Assembly: GCF_000813845.1 (NCBI RefSeq)
Contig: NZ_JWTB01000017.1
Span: 45,572 to 109,571 of the forward strand
DNA from: Pseudarthrobacter phenanthrenivorans
GTDB lineage: Bacteria; Actinomycetota; Actinomycetes; Actinomycetales; Micrococcaceae
Direction of reading: 5' to 3'
DNA: 64,000 nt
In this document: piece by piece, positions 8,477 to 17,727 of the stretch
Layout of the letters: every line of letters begins with the position of its first letter
Position numbering within the stretch: position 1 is the first letter of the stretch
Program-made: the position numbers and the translations under genes
The notes under the pieces: generated by a model
The model's database searches: none
Told to the model about the DNA's origin: nothing
Seen by the model: the letters and a program-made list of their open reading frames with translations, nothing else

Positions 8477-9210
8477 GCGTGCAGGGGCCGCAGCAGGTCC
8501 TTGAACTCGCCGCGGTAGGCAGGACCTTCGGCGAAGGCGCGACGGCGGTCGCCGCACTCCGCGACGTCGACCTCACCGTTTCGGCGGGCGAGTTCGTCGC
8601 GGTCATGGGCCCGTCGGGCTCCGGCAAGTCCTCCCTGCTGGCCATCGCCGGCGGCCTGGACCGGCCGTCGTCGGGTGCCGTCTACGTGGAGTCCACGCCA
8701 CTGGCCGGCCTGGGCCTGAACGAACTGGCCCGGCTGCGCCGCCGCGCCGTCGGATACGTTTTCCAGGACTTCAACCTGGTCCCCACGCTGACCGCCGCGG
8801 AAAACGTGGCGCTGCCGCTGGAACTGGATGGAGCATCCAGCAGGAAAGCGCACCGGCAGGCCGCGGACGCGCTGCGGCAGGTGGGCATCCCCGAACTGGC
8901 GGACCGCTTCATGGACCAGATGTCCGGCGGCCAGCAGCAGCGCGTCGCCATCGCCCGGGCCATCGTGGGCCAGCGGCGGCTGATTTTGGCCGACGAACCC
9001 ACCGGTGCGTTGGACTCGACAACAGGCCACGGGGTCATGGAGGTCCTGCGGGCCCGGGCAGACGCCGGAGCCGCGGTCATGCTCGTCACCCACGAAGCCA
9101 GGCACGCTGCATGGGCGGACCGCGTGGTCTTCCTTCGGGACGGGCGGATCATCGACCAGGCCGCCGCCATGCACGACCCCACCATGCTCCTCACCCAGGC
9201 CGGACTCTGA
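8473..9210 (+). CDS. ABC transporter ATP-binding protein (MacB/LolD type)
   Basis: A 245-residue ATPase. Walker A GPSGSGKS is at residues 46-53, signature MSGGQQQR near 150 and Walker B LILADEPTGALD near 170. GTG at 8473 is chosen because it overlaps the padR stop (GTGA) and removes an unrelated upstream extension. The closest family is the MacB/LolD/FtsE group that powers FtsX-like permeases, which act mechanically on envelope substrates or extrude peptides. The next gene starts within the stop codon, so ATPase and permease are made together. Confidence 0.93.
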   Translation: MSVQGPQQVLELAAVGRTFGEGATAVAALRDVDLTVSAGEFVAVMGPSGSGKSSLLAIAGGLDRPSSGAVYVESTPLAGLGLNELARLRRRAVGYVFQDFNLVPTLTAAENVALPLELDGASSRKAHRQAADALRQVGIPELADRFMDQMSGGQQQRVAIARAIVGQRRLILADEPTGALDSTTGHGVMEVLRARADAGAAVMLVTHEARHAAWADRVVFLRDGRIIDQAAAMHDPTMLLTQAGL

Positions 9211-12074
9211 TGCCGATGGACCTTGCTCCGGCCCGCACAAGCCGCCGGAGCAGCTATCGGGTTGCCCTGCGGCTGGCCCGCCGGGACATCGCCCGCCACA
9301 AGGCGCGGTCCCTCCTCATCATCCTGCTCATCATGGTGCCCGTAGCGGCGCTGACCGGGGCCGCCACCCTCTACAAGAGCACACAGCCCACGCCGGCTGA
9401 GATCGTCAGCCGCGAACTGGGCAACACCCAGGCGAGGTTCAGTGTCCTGCCGGTGCCCAGTGCCGACTCCCTCCAGGACCCGCTCAATGACGGCGTGGTC
9501 GCCTCCAGCACCGGACGTTTCGACCCGCAATTCCAGCGGACCGACCCGCTGGACGCCCTTCCAGCAGGCTACGACGTCCTCCCGCAGCGCCTGCTCCAGC
9601 TGACCATCGGCGTGGGGGAGGCACTGGTTTCACTGCAGGGCCGCGAGGTGGACGCCCTCAACCCGGCCTTCGCCGGCAAGTTCAGCCTCCTGGCCGGGAG
9701 GGCCCCGCGCGACGGCTCGGAGGTGCTCGTTTCGCCCGGGCTGATGACGCGTTTCCACCTCACCTTCGGGCAGGAATTGACGACGTCGGCAGGCACCTTT
9801 GTCCCGGTGGGAACCATCCGCGACGCCGGCGTGTCGGACGGCAACAGCTTCCTGTACCTGCAGGCACACCAGGTACCTGCCGGGCTTTCCCAGGGACCGC
9901 TGACCCGCCAGTCCGTGACCTATTACCTGGTGGGTTCCGAAGCGGTCACTTGGCCGCAGGTCAGGGAGGCGAACAGTAAGGGTGTGGGCGTGCTGTCCCG
10001 GAGCGTGGTACTGGACCCTCCTTCCCGCGCCGAACGCACCGTCCCGGGTTCCCTGCCCAGGGATGAATCGACGGAAGCGCTGGCGGTGTATGCCGGCTTC
10101 GGCCTGATCGGTGCCCTGGCGCTGTTGGAGGTGGGCCTGCTGGCCGGTGCTGCCTTCGCCGTCGGCGCCAAGCGGCAGGTGCGTGAGCTGGCCCTGCTGG
10201 CATCCTCGGGCGCGGAAGGTCCCACCATCCGCGCCGTTGTCACTGCAGGGGGACTTTGGCTTGGCGGCGTTGCCGTTGCCGCCGGAGCCGTGGTGGGGCT
10301 GGGAGCCGCCGCCGTCGTCGTCCACGTGGTCCGGTTGAACGGCTCCGCCCGGCTGGCAGGCCTGCATCCGGATGTCCTCCTGACAACCGCTGCCATGGCC
10401 ATGGGACTGGCATCCTGCATCATCGCGGCGATGGTGCCTGCCCGCCAAGTGTCCCGGCAGGCGGTGCTGGGTGCCCTCAAGGCAGGACGGTCTCCCGCGG
10501 CGAAGACCAGGCGGGCCACCCTGGCCGGGACCGTTGTGCTGGGGCTGGCCGCGGCGCTGTTGGCCGCGGGTTGGCTCGCGGGACGGTCCACCAACGATCC
10601 GGACCGGCGGGCGGACCAGCTGCCGTTGGTGGTCACGATGCTCATCCTGGGCGCGGTGCTGGCCGTTGCCGGCCTGGTGCTGCTGACCGGCTGGCTGGTT
10701 CTCCGTCTCACGTCCGGCACGCAGTGGATGCCGCTGTCCCTTCGGATGGCCGCCCGGGATTCGGCGAGGAACCGCGGCCGCAGCGTGCCCGCCGTCGCCG
10801 CTGTACTCGCCGCCGCCACGCTCGCAAGCGCCGCCCTGGTTCTCTCTGCCAGCCAGCAGGCGGGGCAGCGCACGTCGCATTACTGGGCTGCCCTGGAAAA
10901 CCAGGCATACCTGCCGCTGGTGGTGGACCCGCCCGCATCAGCGGATGGCAGCAGGAAGCCGGCAGTCCGGGTGGATGCCGGCAGGCTCTCCACCGCGGTG
11001 GCAGATGCCTTGGGCACTGTCGACTCGACCCAGGTCATTACGGCACCGGAGAGCCTGCGCAACTGCCCGGAGGGCCCGGCTGATCCAGGGGTGCCGGCAC
11101 GGACGGACACCTCGAACTGCCTGCAGTTTTCGCTTGCCAGGCCGCACGCCAACGAATGCCCGGTGACCGCACGGGGAAGGCTGCTGGATCCGGGTGACTG
11201 GCGGTGCCGGGGTTCCATGGCCAACGACCAACCGTCAGGCCGGGCCATCCTGGTGGGCGGCCGCGAGGACATCCGTGCAGTGCTCGGCCGCGACGCCACT
11301 GCCGAAGCGCTGGCGGTGCTGGATGCCGGCGGGATGGTGGTGGCCAACCCGGTGTTCGTCAGTGAGGGGCGCGTCCTGCTTGAGGCGAAGGACGTGCGGA
11401 GCCAGGTCCCTGTACCCTCCGGGGCCAGCACCGTGCCCTCGACCGTCAGAAGGGACTCACTGGCCGCCGCCGTGCTGGAACCGGCAGTCCCGGTGCCTTA
11501 CTACGGTGTCGTCTCACCGGAAACCGCCGAACGCCTGGACCTCCGGGCGGCCCCGGCCGGACTGCTCGTGCAGCTCTCGGCCTACCCCTCTGAGGCCGAG
11601 GCGGATGCGGCCTCAGCCGCGGCCGCATCCGTCTACGGGCAGCCCGGCATGCCCTTCCAGGCGGAACCGGGCATTTCGCAGGCAAGCCAGTGGATCACCT
11701 GGTCCATCGTGGCGGCAGCTGCGCTGGTCACCTTCAGCGCGGCGGGCATTACGACTGGACTGTCCATGGCGGACGCCCGGAAGGACCACGCAGTCCTGGC
11801 CGGCGTCGGCGCCCCGCCACGGCTCCGCAGGGCCCTTGCCGGCTCGCAGGGGCTGTTCACCAGCGGCGTGGGGGCCGTTCTGGGGTCGCTGGCCGGATCT
11901 GCGCCGGCGGTCCTGCTGGTCCTTTCCACGGAGATGCGGACAGCCCTTGAGGTTCCCTGGCTGCACTTGTCCGCGCTCATGCTGGCCGTGCCCCTGGCGG
12001 CGGCCGCACTTGCCTGGGCTTTCACCCGTTCCCGGCTGCCGTTGTTGGGGCGCAGTTTGGCACAGGGCCATTAG
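9210..12074 (+). CDS. FtsX-like ABC transporter permease
   Basis: A 954-residue membrane protein coupled to the preceding ATPase by a TGATG overlap. It has an N-terminal transmembrane segment (about 34-54) after RRDIARHKARS, a large extracytoplasmic region, a central membrane block (about 300-570), a second extracytoplasmic domain containing several cysteines (about 600-770), and a C-terminal block (about 785-940). This duplicated FtsX layout is common in actinobacterial permeases paired with PadR or two-component regulators. The substrate cannot be read from sequence; peptide or lipid-like toxin export is the usual guess. Confidence 0.9.
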   Translation: MPMDLAPARTSRRSSYRVALRLARRDIARHKARSLLIILLIMVPVAALTGAATLYKSTQPTPAEIVSRELGNTQARFSVLPVPSADSLQDPLNDGVVASSTGRFDPQFQRTDPLDALPAGYDVLPQRLLQLTIGVGEALVSLQGREVDALNPAFAGKFSLLAGRAPRDGSEVLVSPGLMTRFHLTFGQELTTSAGTFVPVGTIRDAGVSDGNSFLYLQAHQVPAGLSQGPLTRQSVTYYLVGSEAVTWPQVREANSKGVGVLSRSVVLDPPSRAERTVPGSLPRDESTEALAVYAGFGLIGALALLEVGLLAGAAFAVGAKRQVRELALLASSGAEGPTIRAVVTAGGLWLGGVAVAAGAVVGLGAAAVVVHVVRLNGSARLAGLHPDVLLTTAAMAMGLASCIIAAMVPARQVSRQAVLGALKAGRSPAAKTRRATLAGTVVLGLAAALLAAGWLAGRSTNDPDRRADQLPLVVTMLILGAVLAVAGLVLLTGWLVLRLTSGTQWMPLSLRMAARDSARNRGRSVPAVAAVLAAATLASAALVLSASQQAGQRTSHYWAALENQAYLPLVVDPPASADGSRKPAVRVDAGRLSTAVADALGTVDSTQVITAPESLRNCPEGPADPGVPARTDTSNCLQFSLARPHANECPVTARGRLLDPGDWRCRGSMANDQPSGRAILVGGREDIRAVLGRDATAEALAVLDAGGMVVANPVFVSEGRVLLEAKDVRSQVPVPSGASTVPSTVRRDSLAAAVLEPAVPVPYYGVVSPETAERLDLRAAPAGLLVQLSAYPSEAEADAASAAAASVYGQPGMPFQAEPGISQASQWITWSIVAAAALVTFSAAGITTGLSMADARKDHAVLAGVGAPPRLRRALAGSQGLFTSGVGAVLGSLAGSAPAVLLVLSTEMRTALEVPWLHLSALMLAVPLAAAALAWAFTRSRLPLLGRSLAQGH

Positions 12075-12167
12075 GTCAAAGTATTGGGTCTTTTTGATCA
12101 CCGGCATCGGGCCTACGGTAGGGGCAGGAGCCGCCCGTCCGGGTGGTGGAACTTACGGAGGAACTTC

Positions 12168-12452
12168 ATGACGACCCATGTTGCCGACTGCAGTGTCACC
12201 CGTTGTTCGTTCAACGACCACGAAGGGTGTACCGCCCACGCCATCACGGTTGGGGGCAGCCAGGACCACGCATCCTGCGCCACCTTCATCGAAACCGGCA
12301 TCCACGGCGGCCTGCCCAAGGTCCTCGCCGACGTGGGAGCGTGCCAGCGCGCCGAGTGCGTCCACAACGACCACCTGATGTGCAACGCCCCTGAGGTGCA
12401 TGTGGGCCCGGGCGCCGACAACGCCGACTGCCTCACCTACGCCCACGCCTGA
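12168..12452 (+). CDS. DUF1540 domain protein with two Cys-rich repeats
   Basis: A 94-residue cytosolic protein consisting of two tandem copies of one motif: CSVTRCSFNDHEGC...HASC and CQRAECVHNDHLMC...NADC. Each carries four cysteines with the C-x4-C-x7-C spacing typical of DUF1540, which suggests a metal site per repeat. ATG 12168 follows GGAGGAAC. The function of the family is unknown. A strong terminator follows, so the gene is a single unit. Confidence 0.88.
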   Translation: MTTHVADCSVTRCSFNDHEGCTAHAITVGGSQDHASCATFIETGIHGGLPKVLADVGACQRAECVHNDHLMCNAPEVHVGPGADNADCLTYAHA

Positions 12453-12472
12453 CCTTCCCGCCCAGCCGGGCC

Positions 12473-12506
12473 AAGGCCCCCGTCCGGAGCGCCGGACGGG
12501 GGCCTT
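12473..12506 (+). terminator. hairpin terminator after DUF1540 gene
   Basis: A perfect 15-bp GC-rich stem (12473-12487 with 12492-12506) with loop AGCG and ending in TT lies 21 nt after the stop codon. Confidence 0.8.
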
Positions 12507-12671
12507 CGCTGTGCCGCCGCCCGCCGTCGACCACCCGTTCCCGCTCATTCATCGCCGGACTGCCGCCGCTCACCGCACAGCCCGGCGGCACGCCGCGGCC
12601 GGCCGTTCCGGGCGGGACGGGCGTTGGTAGGGTGCCCAATAGCAAAAGCGGGAAACTCTCAAGGAGGAGAC

Positions 12672-14969
12672 ATGGCCGGAGCGCCTGACCAGCGGAAGAA
12701 CGGAACCCGGGCGGAGGGCGGGCTGGCTACGGACCCGGACCTTCCGCCGCCGGCCGTGGATGAGGCGAGGCTGGAGGCGGAAGACCGTCGATGGACTCCG
12801 GGAAAGATCGCGCTCTGGGCTGCCATTGCCCTTCTCGGCGGGGCCGCGTGGTTCATGCTGGCGATTGTCCGCGGCGAGACCGTCAATGCCATCTGGTTCG
12901 TCTTCGCTTCCGTCTGCACGTACCTGATCGGGTACCGCTTCTACTCCAAGGTCATCGAGCGGTACATCACCAGGCCTGACGACCGCCGGGCCACCCCTGC
13001 CGAATACAAGGCAGACGGCAAGGACTACGTCCGCACCGACCGCAACGTCCTGTTCGGGCACCACTTCGCCGCCATCGCCGGTGCCGGGCCGCTGGTGGGC
13101 CCGATCATCGCGGCCCAGATGGGGTACCTGCCCGGCACCATCTGGATTATTCTTGGCGTCGTCCTCGCCGGCGCTGTCCAGGACTACCTGGTCATGTTCT
13201 TCTCCATGCGCCGCGGCGGGCGGTCCCTCGGCCAGATGGCCCGCGAGGAACTCGGCGTCATCGGCGGCACTGCAGCGCTCATCGCCACCCTGCTCATCAT
13301 GGTGATCATCGTGGCCATCCTGGCCCTCGTCGTCGTCAATGCCCTCGGCGAAAGCCCGTGGGGCGTGTTCTCCGTGGGCATGACCATCCCGATTGCCCTC
13401 TTTATGGGCGTCTACCTCCGCTACCTTCGCCCCGGCAAGGTCATGGAGGTCTCGATCATCGGCTTCGTCCTGCTGATGGCGGCCATCATCGGCGGCGGCC
13501 TGGTGGCGCAGACCGAATGGGGCGCCTCGGTGTTCCACCTGGACAAGGTGACCATCGCATGGGGCCTCCTCATCTACGGCTTCATCGCGGCCATCCTTCC
13601 CGTGTGGCTGCTCCTGGCCCCGCGCGACTACCTCTCCACGTTCATGAAGATCGGCGTGATCGTGATGCTCGCGCTGGCCATCATCGTGGTCCGGCCCGAG
13701 GTCAGCGTGCCGGCCTTCAGCGAATTCGCCAGCCGCGAGAACGGGCCGGTGCTGTCCGGAGCCCTGTTCCCCTTCCTGTTTGTCACCATTGCCTGTGGTG
13801 CACTGTCCGGTTTCCACGCCCTGATTTCCTCCGGCACCACCCCCAAGCTGGTGGAGAAGGAACGGCAGACCCGCTACATCGGCTACGGCGGCATGCTGAT
13901 GGAATCATTCGTGGCCATCATGGCGCTGGTGGCAGCCATCTCGATTGACCGCGGCCTCTACTTCGCCATGAACGCACCTGCAGCCCTGACGGGCGGGACC
14001 GTGGAAACGGCCGCAACCTGGGTCAACAGCCTGGGCCTGAGCGGTGTCAACATCACGCCGGGCCTGCTGAGCGAAACGGCGGCCAACGTTGGGGAGCAGA
14101 GCATCGTCTCCCGCACCGGCGGCGCACCCACGCTGGCCGTGGGGCTGGCGCACATCATGCAGCAGTTCATCGGCGGGACGGCCATGATGGCGTTCTGGTA
14201 CCACTTTGCCATCATGTTCGAGGCACTCTTCATCCTCACCGCCGTGGATGCCGGCACGCGCGTTGCCCGGTTCATGCTGCAGGACTCGATCGGCAACTTC
14301 GTCCCCAAGTTCAAGGAAGCCTCCTGGCGCCCGGGAGCCTGGCTCTGCACCGCCATCATGGTGGCAGCGTGGGGCGCCGTGCTGCTGATGGGCGTCACCG
14401 ATCCGCTCGGCGGCATCAACACCCTGTTCCCGCTGTTCGGTATCGCCAACCAGTTGCTGGCAGCGATCGCGCTCGCTGTATGCCTGGCGATCGTGGCCAA
14501 GCGCGGCACCTTCAAGTACCTCTGGATCGTTGCCCTGCCGTTGGCCTTTGCAGCCGTGGTCACCATCACGGCCAGCTTCCAGAAGATCTTCTCGCCCGTC
14601 CCCGCCGTGGGCTACTTCGCCAACAACGCCGCTTTCAGCAAGGCCCTCGCCGACGGCAAGAAGGAGTTCGGCACCGCCAAGACCGTGGCCGCGATGGAAG
14701 CCGTGGTCCGCAACACCGCCATCCAGGGCTGGCTTTCCGTGATTTTCGTGGTGCTCACCATCATCGTGATAGCGACGGCGTTGCTCGCCACCGTCAAGGC
14801 GTTCCGGGACAGGGCAGCCGGGGCGCCCGCCACCGACAACGAGGACCCGGCCGTTCCGTCACGCGTCTTTGCTCCTGCCGGACTGGTCCCGACGACTGCC
14901 GAACGCGAACTGGCCGCCAAGTGGGCGAACGTACCCGCCGACGCCCGCCTGGAACGGGCGGGGCACTGA
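12672..14969 (+). CDS. cstA: carbon starvation protein A (CstA) family transporter
   Basis: A 765-residue inner-membrane transporter with many hydrophobic segments. The segment GKDYVRTDRNVLFGHHFAA, followed by GAGPLVGPIIAAQMG, is the CstA hallmark. CstA/BtsT family members import peptides or pyruvate, and the E. coli homologue is induced on carbon starvation. Start ATG 12672 has an excellent AAGGAGGAGA ribosome site 1-2 nt upstream. The hydrophilic first 45 residues precede the first membrane helix. The stop overlaps the start of the ybdD-type gene, its usual partner. Confidence 0.95.
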   Translation: MAGAPDQRKNGTRAEGGLATDPDLPPPAVDEARLEAEDRRWTPGKIALWAAIALLGGAAWFMLAIVRGETVNAIWFVFASVCTYLIGYRFYSKVIERYITRPDDRRATPAEYKADGKDYVRTDRNVLFGHHFAAIAGAGPLVGPIIAAQMGYLPGTIWIILGVVLAGAVQDYLVMFFSMRRGGRSLGQMAREELGVIGGTAALIATLLIMVIIVAILALVVVNALGESPWGVFSVGMTIPIALFMGVYLRYLRPGKVMEVSIIGFVLLMAAIIGGGLVAQTEWGASVFHLDKVTIAWGLLIYGFIAAILPVWLLLAPRDYLSTFMKIGVIVMLALAIIVVRPEVSVPAFSEFASRENGPVLSGALFPFLFVTIACGALSGFHALISSGTTPKLVEKERQTRYIGYGGMLMESFVAIMALVAAISIDRGLYFAMNAPAALTGGTVETAATWVNSLGLSGVNITPGLLSETAANVGEQSIVSRTGGAPTLAVGLAHIMQQFIGGTAMMAFWYHFAIMFEALFILTAVDAGTRVARFMLQDSIGNFVPKFKEASWRPGAWLCTAIMVAAWGAVLLMGVTDPLGGINTLFPLFGIANQLLAAIALAVCLAIVAKRGTFKYLWIVALPLAFAAVVTITASFQKIFSPVPAVGYFANNAAFSKALADGKKEFGTAKTVAAMEAVVRNTAIQGWLSVIFVVLTIIVIATALLATVKAFRDRAAGAPATDNEDPAVPSRVFAPAGLVPTTAERELAAKWANVPADARLERAGH

Positions 14970-15172
14970 TGAACGCAGGCATCGCCGCGGTTGCCCATGG
15001 CTTCCGCGGCGTTGCCCGCTATCTGGGCGGGGTCATGGGCGCGGACGCCTACGCCAAGTACCTCGAGCACCACCACGCGGCCGGCCACGCCGAACCGCCC
15101 CTGACGGAGCGCGAGTTCTGGCGGGACCGGACCGACCGGCAGGACCGGAACCCGCAGGGCAGGTGCTGCTGA
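14969..15172 (+). CDS. YbdD/YjiX family protein, CstA partner
   Basis: A 67-residue protein with VARYLGGVMGADAYAKYLEH and a C-terminal FWRDRTDRQDRNPQGRC, the signature of the YbdD/YjiX (DUF466) family. It starts in the cstA stop codon (TGATG). Small proteins of this family are encoded directly after cstA/btsT in many bacteria and are needed for pyruvate uptake in E. coli relatives, so it is probably an accessory subunit of the transporter. Confidence 0.92.
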   Translation: MNAGIAAVAHGFRGVARYLGGVMGADAYAKYLEHHHAAGHAEPPLTEREFWRDRTDRQDRNPQGRCC

Positions 15173-15249
15173 TTGAGCCTGCAGCGGACAAAGCGTCAGG
15201 GGGTTCACACAGTGGCCCGGGGCCCGGTAGCGCATGAGAGTATGAACGC

Positions 15250-15876
15250 ATGAGCGATCCGAATGACACTCAAGCAGCCGAGGACCTCCCGGTAGAAGGC
15301 ACCCCCGTTGACGACACCCAGACTCCCGTCCAGGCCTCGCCGGACGCGGACGGAAGGCCGCAGCGCAGCAGCCTGCACGACCTGGTTGACGAGCCGGCCA
15401 AAGTAATGCGGATCGGCACCATGATCAGGCAGCTGCTGGAAGAGGTGAAGTCAGCGCCCCTGGACGAAGCCGCAAGGGGCCGGCTGGCAGCCATCCACAA
15501 GCGCTCCATCAAGGAGCTGGAGGACGGCCTTGCACCCGAGCTGGTGGCTGAACTGGACCGGATCAACCTGCCGTTCTCCGACAACGCCACGCCCTCCGAT
15601 GCCGAACTCCGGATTGCGCAGGCCCAGCTGGTGGGCTGGCTGGAAGGCCTGTTCCACGGCATCCAGACGGCCATCGCAGCGCAGAACGCGGCCCGGGAGC
15701 ATGCGGCCGCACAGCTGCAGCTGCGCCAGCTGCCGCCGGGCACCATGATCGCTCCCGGCGTCGTCATTGGTGAAAACGGCGAGCCGCAGCGCGCCCCCGC
15801 CGGAGGACGGCAGCCCGCACCCGCCCGGCCCGCACAGCGCGACGACCCGGACCATGGTCCCGGGCAGTACCTTTAG
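15250..15876 (+). CDS. bpa: bacterial proteasome activator Bpa/PafE
   Basis: A 208-residue protein of the DUF2587 family. Residues about 40-155 form the helical ring-building core (LVDEPAKVMRIGTMIRQLLE and downstream). The chain ends in GPGQYL; the terminal GQYL is the motif by which mycobacterial PafE docks into the 20S proteasome and opens its gate without ATP. Acidic N-terminal and Pro/Ala-rich C-terminal linkers flank the core. Its presence implies that this strain carries a 20S proteasome elsewhere. Confidence 0.95.
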   Translation: MSDPNDTQAAEDLPVEGTPVDDTQTPVQASPDADGRPQRSSLHDLVDEPAKVMRIGTMIRQLLEEVKSAPLDEAARGRLAAIHKRSIKELEDGLAPELVAELDRINLPFSDNATPSDAELRIAQAQLVGWLEGLFHGIQTAIAAQNAAREHAAAQLQLRQLPPGTMIAPGVVIGENGEPQRAPAGGRQPAPARPAQRDDPDHGPGQYL

Positions 15877-16327
15877 GCTTCGCTTGGGGTTTTTCAGCGC
15901 GGCCAGGCAGGAGCGCAGGGATGATGCGGAACTGGGCAAGGGGTTGTGGCGCCGCGCCCACGACCGCTTCCACCGGGGACTGGACCGCTTCCACCAGGTG
16001 CTGGAGGGCGTTGAGGATGACCAGCTGTACGCAGAGCTGGTGGATATAGCCAATGAACTCGCTGCACTCCTGCAGCGGGTCCGGGCGGTGTGCATGGAGG
16101 CGCAGCGCCGCGCGCCCAGCGATGGGCTGGACATACCGGCCGCCCTGGCGGATGTCCATCGGTCGCTGTCCAAGGCCGGGAATTCGTTGGCCACCACGGC
16201 TGAGGCCGCGGCAATGCTGCGGCTCGCCGTGGGGCCGGTTCCGGTGGGTGCCGCGTCGGTGCGGCGCCGTGCCGAGGCCGTCTTCCAACAGGTGGACGAC
16301 GCCGAGCGGCAGCTTCGCGGGGACTAG
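15854..16327 (+). CDS. hypothetical helical protein overlapping bpa
   Basis: A 157-residue protein that overlaps the last 23 bp of bpa in another frame; ATG 15854 is the first usable start downstream of the core of bpa. It is predicted mostly helical, basic near the N-terminus, with no signal peptide or membrane segment. The sequence from LWRRAHDRFHRGLDRF to VRRRAEAVFQQVDDAE looks like a compact helical bundle. I do not recognise a family. The overlap suggests co-translation with the proteasome activator. A terminator follows. Confidence 0.75.
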   Translation: MVPGSTFRLRLGFFSAARQERRDDAELGKGLWRRAHDRFHRGLDRFHQVLEGVEDDQLYAELVDIANELAALLQRVRAVCMEAQRRAPSDGLDIPAALADVHRSLSKAGNSLATTAEAAAMLRLAVGPVPVGAASVRRRAEAVFQQVDDAERQLRGD

Positions 16328-16396
16328 CCCGGGCTGGCGGTGCGGAAATTATTCCCGGTTTGGCAGCGGAATGTCAGGTTAAGCGTGTGGCTGACA

Positions 16397-16417
16397 GCCC
16401 CCGGAATGGGGGCCTTT
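16397..16417 (+). terminator. short hairpin terminator
   Basis: GCCCCC and GGGGGC (16397-16402, 16408-16413) with a 5-nt loop are followed by CTTT. It closes the bpa-hypothetical unit. Confidence 0.6.
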
Positions 16418-16445
16418 GGTCCGCGGCTTTTGGCAGGATGAAACC

Positions 16446-17291
16446 ATGACTTCTTCACCTACCCTGACTTTCAACGACGGAAACACGATCCCCCAGCTCG
16501 GCTACGGAGTGTGGCAGGTTGAGGACGACGTGGCTGAAAAGGTTGTCCGCCAGGCATTCGAGGCAGGCTTCCGCCATATTGACACGGCAAAGATCTACGG
16601 CAATGAGGCCGGCGTGGGCCGCGCCATCGCCAGCTCCGGTCTCTCCCCGGAACAGATCTTCATTACCACCAAGCTGTGGAACGCGGACCAGGGCTATGAG
16701 TCCACGCTCGCTGCGTTTGAGGAGTCGATGGACCGCCTCGGCCTTGAGACCCTGGACCTGTACCTGATCCACTGGATGCAGCCCAAGCAGGACAAGTACG
16801 TCGACACCTGGAAGGCGCTGATCGAGCTCCAGAAGCGCGGCCGGGTGAAGTCCATTGGTGTTTCCAACTTCACGGCCGAGGGCCTGCAGCGGCTGATCGA
16901 CGAAACGGGCGTGGTTCCGGCGATCCACCAGATCGAGCTGCACCCCTACTTCAGCCAGCGTGAACTGCGTGAGTTTGGCGCAGCCAACGGCATCCTGACC
17001 CAGGCTTGGTCCCCGCTGGGCCAGGGCGGCGAGCTGCTGCAGGACACCACTGTGGCTTCCATTGCCGCGAAGCACCAGGCAACGGCCGCCCAGGTGGTCA
17101 TTGCCTGGCACCTCGCGATCGGCAACGTGGTGATCCCGAAGTCCGTGACCGAGTCACGCATCAAGGAGAACTTCGCAGCGCTCGAGGTGTCCTTGGACGC
17201 CCAGGACGTTGAAGCCATCAACGGCCTTGATCGGACGGCCAGTGGCGAAGGCCGGATCGGACCGGACCCCGCAGTCTCCGACTTCGCCTAA
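16446..17291 (+). CDS. aldo/keto reductase
   Basis: A 281-residue NADPH-dependent reductase. The catalytic tetrad is complete: Asp46 (DTAKIYG), Tyr51, Lys76 (ITTKLW) and His109 (LYLIHW). The C-terminal VIPKSVTESRIKENF binds the cofactor phosphate. It resembles AKR5-type enzymes (2,5-diketo-D-gluconate reductase and relatives), but the substrate is open. ATG 16446 has AGGA about 7 nt upstream. It is monocistronic, with hairpins after the stop. Confidence 0.93.
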   Translation: MTSSPTLTFNDGNTIPQLGYGVWQVEDDVAEKVVRQAFEAGFRHIDTAKIYGNEAGVGRAIASSGLSPEQIFITTKLWNADQGYESTLAAFEESMDRLGLETLDLYLIHWMQPKQDKYVDTWKALIELQKRGRVKSIGVSNFTAEGLQRLIDETGVVPAIHQIELHPYFSQRELREFGAANGILTQAWSPLGQGGELLQDTTVASIAAKHQATAAQVVIAWHLAIGNVVIPKSVTESRIKENFAALEVSLDAQDVEAINGLDRTASGEGRIGPDPAVSDFA

Positions 17292-17303
17292 TTCCCTGCA
17301 GCG

Positions 17304-17379
17304 GCGCCGGCCACCCATGCCGGCGCTCCGCAGCAGTAACGTCAGCCCGCGCTGCCGGCAACCGCCAGGCAGCGCGGGC
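17304..17379. terminator. tandem hairpins between convergent genes
   Basis: An 8-bp stem (17304-17311 with 17319-17326) and a 12-bp stem (GCCCGCGCTGCC 17345-17356 with 17368-17379) lie between the aldo/keto reductase and the next minus-strand gene. They probably terminate transcription from both sides. There is no long U-tract. Confidence 0.6.
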
Positions 17380-17427
17380 CGACGCAGTTAAGCGCCAGGT
17401 CCGTCCCCAAACCCCTTCGGAGGCCGG

Positions 17428-17613
17428 TCATGCCGCGATCTGGACCTGTTCAACCGTGACAGCGTCCACCACGGCCCAGTTGTCTTCCCCGTGGCAGTGC
17501 CGGCAGGCAAAGCGTTCGGCTTCCTCAAGTGTTTCGAAGACCTCGGACCGTGCCCGGCCGCAGTCGGCGTCGAAGTACGTAACGTGAAATTCCTGTACAG
17601 CGTGGTTTTCCAT
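17428..17613 (-). CDS. small hypothetical protein with His/Cys motif
   Basis: A 61-residue soluble protein starting MENHAVQEFHVTYFDADCG. It contains ACRHCHGEDNW, a compact Cys-x2-Cys with adjacent histidines that could bind metal. A TTG five codons upstream is also in frame, but the ATG is preferred. No obvious ribosome site is visible. No family is recognised. Confidence 0.65.
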   Translation of the reverse strand: MENHAVQEFHVTYFDADCGRARSEVFETLEEAERFACRHCHGEDNWAVVDAVTVEQVQIAA

Positions 17614-17727
17614 AAATCCAGTGTGCAACCGGGGTCTGACATTCTCTGGAACCGGCGCCGCGTGTTGTCCCGGAGGGCATCCCGGGGCGCTGGCCGCGCC
17701 CGCTCCTGGCTGCAGACCGGCGGCAGG

